Shown here in pieces: positions 26,201-38,200 of a stretch of 64,000 nt of DNA. The first letter of the stretch is position 1. Each line of letters begins with the position of its first letter. Where the stretch lies: NCBI GenBank assembly GCA_013399115.1, contig VXAA01001502.1, forward strand, positions 163,372 to 227,371, written 5' to 3'. The notes beneath the pieces are model-generated. The model was not told the DNA's origin. It did no database searches and saw nothing but the letters and a program-made list of their open reading frames with translations. The translations under genes and the position numbers were made by a program. The stretch comes from Anseranas semipalmata (Eukaryota > Chordata > Aves > Anseriformes > Anseranatidae).

Positions 26201-29200
26201 ATCTCAGCAACACTCTGCTGGTAATCAATCACAACACACCGCTAATGCTGTGAGACTAGCTGATGTGGGGGAAGTATGTTTACCTTGTGCTAAAATGAGG
26301 TTCATTGCGGAGATGGCATCTCCTCATCCTGTGGTTAACTAGAGCTGACATAATTCTGAAGATAATGCATCTTACTGTGTTTGCAGATCAGAGAAGTGGT
26401 CTTACGCAGTGCTATTAACACTTAAACAGTCCTTGTCAAATGCTGTAAGGATACTATATGGGTACTAAGAATAATGTAATGCTAATGTAAACAACACGAT
26501 ATAAATCACTAGACAGCACTACAGAATTTGGGTGCACAACTTAAGACACTGAGGAGTGGTTTCGGAGCGCTCAATACCATTGGATGGTCTCTTGAAAATA
26601 TCCTAAATAGCAATTAAAAAAAAAAAAAAAAGAGTTCTCAAAACACTAGTTCTTCTTCTTTTGTCCTTAGTATCTTAATAGCTAGTTTACGCTCATGGTT
26701 TAGTATTTCAGTAATCTAAGTTTTAATAGTTGCTCGCTTGGAGAATGGAAACGTCCTACTTCCTTCCTGTCCCTCTTCTCCTTAGTTCTAGCATTCCAGA
26801 GGCATAACTTACATTCTAGAGGCTGGAGAGCAAGTTACACTACAAACTGAGCAGCAGTTATGCTACACGTCTGGTGGGAAAGGAGAGCCAATTTGGTGTA
26901 TTTGCTTAGTTTGCAGCTTTGGTCAGTTTGAAGATCCCTCCATGAACTCCCTGTACTGGGATATGACTAGAGCTAATCTTGAATCTTCTGAGAAGTAACT
27001 TGAATCACAATACTGTTCTGTGAAAACTAAATTATTGAGGGGAAAAGAGACACAAAGAATACTATCAGTCCTCTCACCATATTTCCAGGCTTTCTTCTGC
27101 TCAAGTGGATTCGTATTTACCCATGAAGTTTTGTTTTTTGCTATTTCAAGAACATACGAGTGGCACCTGTGATTTGACACAGCAAAGTGGCTCAGGCAGG
27201 GACCAGCAACAACAGGCTCAGCTTAAATGCTGCTCCTGGATGAGTCCTCACTGAGGTATCTTGCATCTCAAACATCTCTTCCTTCCCCACAGTCTGAACC
27301 AAGATGAGACAGCTGCACCACATCAGCTGATTGGGAGGGCCAGCAGCTACACAAAGGCTGGGGAAGAGTATTGCCCAGCTCCTGACACATAGCCCTAGGT
27401 CTTCTGCTCAACCAATCCATTCCTCAAGGAAAACCATAAAAAAAAATATCCTTGTGGTTGATTCAAAACAAGGTTGTTTCAAGATCACTGATTTCTGAAT
27501 TTGCCGCACTAGATGCTTTTCCTCTGTGGAATACAGTCTTTGCTGTACTGGTCACATCAGTTTGAGCCCGCAAGATTTTCTGATTCCATTATTCTTCTCA
27601 TCCAAGTCCAGTAATAACTTCTAGGAAGCTGTTCAGGATGATGAAACCAACTAATCAAGGGCTCACTGAAGATTTTGAGCACAAGTCTGCCTATATCATG
27701 TTAATGTCTGGGCAAAGGACTAATTGCAGGACCAATTTCACACCCCTACCCTCACCCCCCCCTTACTAGCTAAGGCCTTCTGACTGTCTTAAATGATGGA
27801 GATCGCGCAGAGGCCTCAGATGAACTAGCAGAGATTCGAATCGCTCCTGATGGAGCTGGCAGAAGATAACTTTTAAGATTCCTTAACCCTGCTTAGAGTA
27901 TTTCTAGGCCTTTGTTGCTACCAGGCGTATTAGATAGATCACTTTGTACAGGTATGCTTTTGCCCAAGGCACATCAGTGGTGGTAATGTGTTTTGTGTTG
28001 CGATCAGTAAGTTCCAGCTACTGTTTGAACCAGTGGGTTTTTCATTCTCAAACCTACACTTTAGGGTAAGTCTGTTATGTCATCTGGTTTCCAGAGAAAA
28101 AAAGAGTCAAATCCTTCTTAATGATTGTTGTGAGAAACTGTCTGTGCAAAACTGGTAAGTAAGTAATTTCTGCTCTATATGTAATTATTTTTTTTCCAAA
28201 ATATCAAACTTATGTGAATCAAGAAAGCTAATAGTAGTCTGGACTGATGAACCATGGAAATATTTTGAGGTTTTTCTCAGTAGTTCCTAAGTTTAATTAG
28301 GAGATCTGGTTTTGAAAGTTTTGGCTTATGAACATTTTAAAAAACATAAATTTTGTAACTGTAGTGGAGGTAATTTTTCACTATTAAAATGATTTTGTTT
28401 TCAAAAGAGAACCATTGTTTTAATGCAAAGAGAGAGGCTGTGAAAACAGACCTGAGAATTTGCAAAATCTGGACATTATTTTTATGACAGTGGTATTTGC
28501 TTACATCTTTTACTAATCTTAAGTAAGACACTGGTAATATTTTAAGAAAAGGAATGATGGCTTATAATTTACATTTAAGTTTGCAGCAGCCAATTTTTTA
28601 AATCAGATATTTAGCTTTTCAGGCTGATCTGGATCAGCATATTTAACAATAAGCCCTGCGTCTGAGTTTGAAATGAGAACATTTGTGGAGGTAAAGCAAA
28701 CAATGCATTCAAATGTTTGAATCATTATTTAACACAATCAAAAATTTTTGCAATAGCCAAAAAGTGATACTGAAAGACAACGTATTTCGTCTTCATTTAA
28801 CTCACACAGGTATTTCTGATCTGAAAATTCTGTGACCTTTCCCATAAAGCAGTGAGTGCAGTGATAAAAATTTTTAAGTTTCAAACTAAGTTAGCACAGG
28901 AATATCACTAGTTATCTGTGCATTACATGAAGTTTAGAAGGAACAACAATGGTAAAGAAAAAACAAAGCATTCAAATAACCAATGAATGCTTTGAATTAC
29001 TGTCACAACTTTCCAAAATTATTTATAAAAGAATGCTCAACTGGTATGCTTGCAAGATAGAGAAAAACGTCTTTCAAATTCAAAACTAAGTTAATATACC
29101 TTTGCTTCTTATATAAAGTTTTTGTGTAGTATATGTTAACATTGCTACCATTGAAGGTTATGTGATTTTAATATTGGTTAATAATTTATTTCAAAACTTA

Positions 29201-32200
29201 AAGATAGGCAAGTCCTCATATCTTACCTCTTCATAATTTTTCTATCAAAACCAGCAATTTTTAGTTTAGAGAATGAATTCGTAATATACTTCATCACAGG
29301 GAATTTGTTTTTCTACAGAAGTTATTAGTGGTTGATTGTCATCATAATAATCTGGACCAAGGTCATAATGTATTCTTTTTAATATATGTGTTTAAACAAA
29401 CTGAGCTAAGTACAGTACATCTAATTCATAAGCAGCTTAAACCATTCAGTAAGTAAAAGGAAAGTGCTAAAGGTAAACTCATTCTGTTATATTCTTTAAA
29501 AAAGTATTAAATTCTAGGTAATTCAGCATTTTAGTGATACTTAGTCAGATGACATTGATTTAATTGATCTCCTATACTTTTAGACTTCTAATGAGGTTGC
29601 TACCATTTCATAGCTTTTTCCAGCACAAAAAAAAAAAAAAAAAAAAAAAAAGGAAGAAAAATGTAAAAGCTTACACTGATTTTGAAAATATTGTGCTAGT
29701 TAATATTACTGGGTCTTACATACCTGGCAGCTTTAACATAAAGACCAAGCGTAGAGAAATGGTGTATTTGGATTGTTAGAAAAAAGAGTATCTGTTAAGC
29801 ATTAGTCACTCTTGGTTCTGAATTAATAAATAAAGGATTAAGGAATAGTTATGTGAGACTTTAAGTATCGAGTAAGAAAACACAACTCTTGCATTTCTGT
29901 GGTGTATGTTTTATCCTAAATAGATGCAATTTACTTAAATAAGGCAATTTAATCAGTATTTAGTAAATTTGTCATTTGATATTGTAGATTCTTTCATCAT
30001 ATTTCACTTTAATCAAGAAAGGTAACACCTGTGGTTTATTCACAAAAGCTTCTTTTGTTAAATGAACACCCGCAGGCCATGAAGCAATTACATTTGTTGC
30101 TTGTACCAAAGTAGGAGGCACTTAAATAGACCCTTAGTAGGGATAGATGAGAACTTACAGACTTTATTCTTTTGTCCAGCACTGAGATTAGTTCTTATCA
30201 TAGCTCAAGAAGGAAGCCTCTGAACTGAAAAGAAAAGACGGGAATGATTTAGTTCTTCTTAAGTTTAAAACTTTGATATTGCTGGAGGTGATGTGAATAC
30301 CTGTGACCTTACAAGAGTTCAAACTTCATCTACTCCCAGCTGATTGTACACACTGATGTTCTTTGACAAACACAGACTGCTTATAATTCCAAAAGGAAAG
30401 ACTGCAAGAGATTCCCATTTATAATTCTCCACTTCTTTATTACAAATCTGTTTATCCATCTTTAGTACCCCCCAAAATACTTCCCCCAAACCGAAAAGAA
30501 AAAACACAAAAGCCCTAATTTCATTTAGATGGGATTTCTTGTTTGTTTTCGAGGCAGGTGATTTCATCTCTGCTAATCTTACTTGCAGTATATTGGTTTT
30601 CTGATATCACAGTAAACACAGTGCAGCCATCTCATCTCCTGATTCTGAAGTCAGGGAGATTACTCAAAGAACAAAGTTTGGCATCCTGTAAAACTATAGA
30701 AGAAATGTCATTCTCCTCCCCCCTCTTGCCCTTTTATGTAAAAAAATGTTTTGTGTTAGTAAGTATGCATCAGAGAGATTACCTGTACGTCAATTTTGCC
30801 TATTTAACTACACCATTAGGTAAATGACAACAGCCTTGCGTGTTTAGCCACTTTGTAGCAGTGAATGATATTTACCTGAGCTGAAACAGAGCAAGCTACC
30901 AATAAAAGCTCAGCTGTTCTGAATGATTGTTTTGCTCTTCTGGTCTATCTGCTCCTGTACTAGAGCCCTTACAGCCTTGGCAGGGAGAAGGGGGAAGAGG
31001 TATGTGTCTCATCAGTGTCTGTATTCTCATGCATATAAGCTGCACCTCAGATAACCGGTTCTCCCTCAGAACTGTTGTTCCTTGAAAATAAATCCTCAGA
31101 TAATCTGCACAAAACCAGAGGCACAGGGGTTACTGAGGCAGAGACAGTCTGTAGAAGATCAGAGTCAGCGTGTTTTTGGATGAACCTGCACTGCTGTGGA
31201 ATTGTTGTTTTTACATGTGAGCCACTAGTTATGTGAAAATTCAGTTGTTAGGGTTGTGAGACTTCTGCTTCTGAGAGCTGGCCTACACATAAGGAAGAAT
31301 CAAAATACTGTCTGGCTAAGCCACGTGCTTTTGATACCCTTGTCGATATATTTTCAAAAGCCATTACTATAGTCACAATCTTATGGTGTGTAGTAATGGT
31401 AACTGATTTCAGCTGTACTTCTTCGATACAGTCATTCTCTCTAAGAGAGTGGTCCATCACCTATAGATACCAAAATGCAACATCATTGTGAATTGTCAAG
31501 CGAGTAGCTTTCCCATTGCCCCCCCAAAAAAACAAAAATAAAAAATTAAAAAACAAAACAAACAAAAAAAAACCGGCAGTAGCAGCCTATCAGCGTATAA
31601 AACCAAAAATATGTTTTCCATATTTTTTTTTTCCTTTGGTTACTAATGTATTTTATTTTCAGCTACTCTGCTTACATAGCTTTGAGGTGTTTCATACTTG
31701 GGTCCTGATTCTCCAAAGGCTGATACTCAGAATTAACTTGAATCAATGTAAATAGTCCCACTGAAATCAGTGATGTGGTCTAGAAATAGCTTGGTGCAGA
31801 AACCCTTGAAGGATTCTGGCTTTAGCTTTTATTTCAAAGGAGTGTAAACAACTAATTTTTTAATTAACGATTATGGCCTGTCACCAGTATTTGGTTTAAC
31901 ATTTTCATGTAATTTGTGTGATTTTTTTACTGCTTATCTTAAATCTAGGTTGTAGTGAAGTGCCTAGATGATGGACAAGCACCATACCAAGGTATTATGC
32001 TGTATTATCTCTAGATGAATCATACATTGTGACAGTACTTTTCATGACAAATTTAGAGGTATAGGGTCCTGTTATACCTTCCATGGAGAACTACAAAAAT
32101 TACTAGACATGGTGAATTTCAGGATATAGGAGCATGCGTTATTGCAGATGTTCTGTGAGGAATGCAAACTATGAAAATCTTGTTTAGACAACAAATTCTT

Positions 32201-35200
32201 AGTGATTATTAGTAGTATTAGAAATAGTAAGTGATACACCACAGGTGGCAAAAGCATTTCTAATTTTTTTTAACACTTTGGTAGTATGAAAGAAAGATGA
32301 GAAGGTCTAGAAGCGTTTAGATACACTTGCATTATGAGTGGATCCTTATTTCACATAGTAACAGACAAGCTTCATGTCCTGCTTATGAATCAGGGAAAGT
32401 AAAAAAGCATGGGAACCAGTTAAGTAGAACAGGAGCTGGTAGTGTCCTGTGTGTAAAACAGTAGCATGTTGCAAGAAGTGATGTGTTTTCAGAAATGTGA
32501 ACTGTTAATATTTGCTTCTTTATTTCATTAAAAAAAAAATCTTCCTTTCATAGTAATTCACATTTCTCCTTTTTATGTATTTGCTGAGATAGACAGTCCT
32601 TCAAAATGACAGTAGTCTGATGTGTGATTTGTAATTCTGGAAGATGCTGGACAGGAGACTTTGCACCAGATGCTGCTTTGCATTGCAGTATGCACCTGGA
32701 AAGCAAACGCTTGTGTAAGATGTGGACACAGTGAGTGCTTTGGGTGGGCACACTGCAAATGAGTGAAAATGAATATCCAACTGACCTAACAACTGCTGCT
32801 GGACATTCTAAGTAGGCTGTGTATCACAGAATTTTTGAGGAAAATAGGAATGTCAGTACTATCTCAAATAGAGACCTATCAAAAATGTTGGTCCACGTAT
32901 ACTGAGATGCATGTGCTATGCAGGTCATTTGAATCTGGATAGGATTATTTTTTTTTAAACTGACTTCTTGTTGGTGATTTTGCTTGTAATGCTGCTTGGG
33001 TAGATTCTTCTGCCTTTTACCTAGTTTAGCCTTTAAATTAAAATGGCTGATGATGCCAGCTGTGCATTTATGGACTTAGTTATGTTCATGCATTGCTACT
33101 TCGTGTCCTCTAGTGGGTTTATGCTTGTAGGGGGGAAGATGTATTAGGTATTCCTTTACAGTCCAATAATTAAAATACTTTTAAAAACGTTATGCCTCCT
33201 TCTGATGTTATGGTTCAATCTCACTGCTCTTTAATTGGATCATAATATATTGATTTTTAATATAACATAACATTTTTTATTTTAAAAAAGATCTATGCAT
33301 GTACTAATTTTTCATGATTATGGTGAATCTGCTTCCTGTGTCAAGACTGGCTAGGTAGCAGTAACGTGGTTTCTATGTACTGGTATATTTTCTCTGAAGT
33401 GCATGTTAATGACAGACCTAAATGTAGTTTTCTGATAGAGGCTTCGTAACTTCTGTTAGCTCTGACACGAGGGAAATGGTACTACAGAGAACTTCAAGGT
33501 GTCTAGCAGGTTGCAGCTTTTAATTAACCATTACTGCTAGTCAGGCTTGATTTGCAACTACTGCATAAAAACAGAGTTCTAGGTACACTCAGGTGAGTGG
33601 TACCAAATTACTTTGGACCTACTTATCTGAGATATGAGGAAGAAAGGAGGAGACCCAAGAGTCGGTCTCATTGTCCCAGGGAAGCTATCCACCAGCCTGC
33701 AACTTGGGATATAACACCTGTAAACTGACCTTTTTGTCCTGCTAACATAGCTGGGTTCCTTTAAGTCTGCCAAATAATGGCCTAACCAGACCTTTCCAGC
33801 TCCAACACTGATACTAGGAGGAGGGCAAAAGTCATCTAGCTGAAACCAACTGGCCTTCCCAGAGAAAACTCTCCCATGCACAATAACAAAGGTGGCAGAC
33901 AAGCTGAATATAGAATTGCTGTATTGAAGGATTTGGAGAATAAGTAAAGACCCTTGAAAAATCTAACAGGAGATCAGTTTAAAACAAACAAGAAGGCATT
34001 CCTTTACACAGCAGACTGTGGAAGAAGATGGACGGTATCAGCAGCTTTCAGAAGGGTTGAGACATGCATATTCCTTGTCAACAGCTCCACGTACAGATCC
34101 TAAAAGGAGTAGGCAGGGATGTAGTCTCTGACATGCTTAATGCACCTATCCTGGATGGTTGCTAGAAGATGGACAGGCTCACATGTGCTTTCCATGATTT
34201 CCATGATCTCTTTTTGCTACTGTTGGAGACAAACTATCGGTTCTTCATTTGTATGTTATACATTCGCCACAGCTCAACAAAGGGACTGTTGGGTAGGTTG
34301 CCATCCTCAGTTCCTGGGCTGGTAACAGGCAGGCAGGAACATGACCAAGCAGAGAGCCTGAAAAGGCTTGTCTAAAGACAAGGTTGCCATTAGGTGTTAC
34401 CTGGCCAGACACCTGTAAGTACCAACAGCTGCATTTCAGCTGCATTTTCCTCAAACACTTATCTGGGGGACTTGGTCTTAGTCTTAGTAGTTTACACCAA
34501 GACTTTACTAGAGTGGTGTTTTATTCTATTTAGTCTGTTATCCTAGAATTCTGTATATGTAGACTATTGTATTTGAGTCTGGGGGTCTTGTTTCTAAAAC
34601 ATTAATGTTTATACTGCTCAGACTGAGTTTTGTTTGAAATCTTTTGTTTGTTTGTTTCTCTATTTTTTGCTCTGAATTTGTGGCATAGTAAATTTCCAAG
34701 TACATGGTTGGTTTTGGAAAATGTGTTACCTTAAAGTCCATGTTAAGTATTATCTAGCTTGAGAGGATGTTGCTACTTTTAATTTTTCAGTCTGCTTTAG
34801 ATTTTTAGAAACAAAAACAGACTAGAAAGACAATTACTAAATATTTTATTTGGTAATTTTAAGAGGTTATCTATATCTAAAGTGTTTTTTTAAAGTCAAA
34901 TTTTTTCAAGCAGAAATCTTAATTTAAGATGTATAGTAGTGACTTTTTCACTTAAGAAAGCTTTGTACTCTTATTTATCTAACTAATACAGCTATGTTGC
35001 TATTTCTCATTTTGTCATTGAGTCAGTCAATGAATTTCATGAATCTACGGTATGTAATATAGTTAATGCATAATATATATATGTAATGAAAGGTCTTTGT
35101 CATATAGTATAAGGTCACCATCATTAATTTTCAAATTACAAAAAGGGATTTGCTGTTTTGTGATCATCATTATTGCAATATAATGTGTTGTGGATTCTGC

Positions 35201-38200
35201 GTGCACATAGAATGAACTGTGATCTTAATTAGAACTTTGACAAGCCTACTCCGATAAAATGATGAGATTATTCGTAATTGATGTCACAATCAATTACCAG
35301 TTAGTTCATCATGAATCTACTAACAGGTCTAGCCTTGGTGCTGGCCCCAGGATGTTGATGAGTGTGTGGCTGCCCTGTTCATGCTGTTACTGCGACAGGA
35401 GGGCAGATTTTCAGTCAACATCCTAATGACCTCTTTTGAAGTCTATTAAATTAATGACCCTGTCACATTGGTCTAACCTCTTACATCTTCATTTTGGATT
35501 TTTTGTTGCAAACCATTGTTTTTTGAGCACGATAGAACAGATACTTTGGAGCGCTCCCTCTCATCCCTCCAAATGTCGTATACTGTGTCTTATTAGATTC
35601 AATAAAAAATTAGTTCATTATACAGTCATGAAATATAGTATGCAGAAATTGGACAATATAAGGCAAACAACGTTTAATACCATTCTTTTCTGTTTTCTCT
35701 TTACATTTCAATTCAATCCTGCTTAATCATAGGTGCCTAAAGGACACGTTTGGTTAGAAGGTGATAATCTCAGGAATTCTACAGATTCCAGGTGCTATGG
35801 ACCTGTTCCTTATGGACTGATAAGAGGACGCATTTGTTTTAAGGTATTTATAATATCTAAAAATATTTGCATTAATACATTTGTAATGCCTGTATATTAG
35901 GCATTAAAACTTGCTGCCTTAACTGTCTGGCCAAAGCAAATGTGAGAGGAGAGCTCAAACACATCGGACACTTGCTGTAAAAGGATAATTCAACAATGTT
36001 TTGATCGATGTTTGGTGGGAAATTCTGAGGGAGGATTTGTTTTTTGAGAAGCATTCTTTGAGCAGTCAATGCTTCTGAAAACTCAATGAATTATTTTGCA
36101 AGCAAATCGAAACCTTATATAAACATATACACACACACACACACCCCTTGCTATATGAAAAATATACACCATCCTTCATTTGATTCTTGCTTTTGCAAAA
36201 TGGTGGAAAAGGGCAGCTTCAAATTTAACTGTTGTAATTTCAGAAATCCAGTTCCACAGTAGAAAAAACAAAGATGGAGGAAAATGTTATTGTTCAAGGA
36301 CTTGCATACATAACTTAGACCTGTGGACTGGCCTTGCTGCTTTTTAATCTGTGCAGAATCCTTAAGAGTAAAGTCAAATCTGTGCTATTGCAATTGTCCT
36401 TCACTTTTTTATTAAAACAAAAACAAAAAAAGCTGTGATTAATACTATATTGTATAAACCTCCATGGTTCCTTCTCCTTCTGTTTCAATAATTCTACAGC
36501 TTTATTTCCTACTAAATTACCTTTTCATATTATCAGCATTATTAATTTACTCATTTATCATAAAGAAGCTAAGACAATTTCCTCTCCAAAAAAGTTCAAT
36601 TTAAGAAACAAGGGAGAAGGTACTATAGACTTGCACACCAGCTTTTCAAAAGCTAGATTTAAAATGGTGCCATTCAGAACCATGAAAAATGGTTTTGAAA
36701 ACTGTTCTCCATATATTGCAACACAACCATGATAGTATAATTTCGCTCGGCTATATTACATGCACAAGGAAGGTTAAGTATACAAAACTTTGTTAAATTG
36801 GAAAGATCTATTTATAGTTTTTAGGAACCCAACTTAGGACTTTTCAAAACAAACAAACAACAACAAAACCAAACCTTGCATCTCCTGACCATGATCACTA
36901 ATTACTTACTAAACCTGAAATAACATGTCCCTCTTACCACCACCACTAAGTTTTGCCTGACCTCTGTTCTTTATGGATAGCATTTGCTTTGAATTCTACC
37001 CTAGTGTTCAGTGAGGGTTTCCTATTCCATCTCTGTATTGTTTGCCTTACCATGTACACCAGAGCAAAAAATGCTGATTCTAAATACAGCTATTTTTATG
37101 ACCCAAGTTTTAGCTTGGATTATTAACTCGTAGAAGACAGATGATACTAATATACTGACAGCTCTTTTAATAAGGAATCTGGTATTAATCATAAAAAAAA
37201 TCTCCAACTGATGCGTTAGTACAGAAAAAATGGTGTTTACTACTTTAAGGGAACTGTTAGCAAATAATGTATATATTAATAATCCATGTATGTGGACAGC
37301 CATAATTTTTCACAGTATCCCTCCACAGCAACAGACTTGCATTCAGTTTGTGCCCTACCAAGCAAGATATTTGAGAGACTTTAATGAGGTAACTGACAGG
37401 ACTGAACTCTAAGTTGAGGAAGCAGTAAGCTCATAAAATGAATGGAATTTGCACTACAGATGTTACATATTGAAGAAGTACTGTAGAACTCCAGAATATT
37501 GTCTGTTTAAAGATGTATGCAATCAGTTGATACTTCATGAAAATAAATTTCTTTAACCAAATCTTACAGCAGTTATTTCATGGTGGTGCATAAGTCAGTG
37601 ATTATTAACATTTTAATGAGATTTAAGTATATGGTACCTAACAAAAGCAAAAATGAGTTTATTCTTCAGAAGGGTGTTTATAGTTTGAGTTGTTTATGGT
37701 AATTCACATCAGAATACAGGATCTAGCTATTGTATGTTGCTATTGATCATTACAATGAAAGGCTGCAGAATACAGCTATTCCATGTGGTGGTAGCTAATT
37801 AATAGACCACTAGCCAAGAAAACCTTTTTCAAATGTAGTCTGCTAGACGTTTGGCTTCTCTTTCATGAAAAATCTCTTACTGTGTTGAAAATGGAAGCTT
37901 ATGTGGTTTTATCTTACACTGGACTTTGGAGAAGCAGATATAACAGTGCCTTTGAATCCTAAATTAAGTTTTCAGTAACTGATGCAAAGAACTCTTAACA
38001 AGAATGTTGCCAATCTAATTTGGAAGTAAGGGATTTCAACAGTAGAGAGCAAGTGTATACTATGTTTGGTTAGGCAATCTATTCTTGGCAAAACATAAAT
38101 GATCAATCTTTCTGTAGTTTATCTATCTGTGAAGTTTAGACCTAAAATTCTCAGTCAATGCTGTTGCACCAGTCTTTAACCCATACAGAAGTAATGATAC

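Larger units (their letters stand above)
22118..35732 (+). other. IMMP1L: IMMP1L intron between coding exons 3 and 4 (13.6 kb)
   Basis: No exon is supported inside. It holds A-tracts (26617-26631, 29627-29651), a probable old CR1/L3-type fragment near 33930-34260, and candidate conserved blocks near 28570-28880, 30010-30130 and 35100-35330. Overlapping minus-strand open frames at 32548-32792 lie in three frames at once and so are not genes. Confidence 0.7.

Noticed and set aside
32548..32792. Three overlapping minus-strand frames
   Set aside because: Three frames open over the same bases without any domain indicate a stop-poor stretch, not a gene.
33579..33902. 107-codon minus-strand frame
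   Set aside because: No domain recognised and it abuts an old LINE-like fragment; probably chance or repeat-derived.
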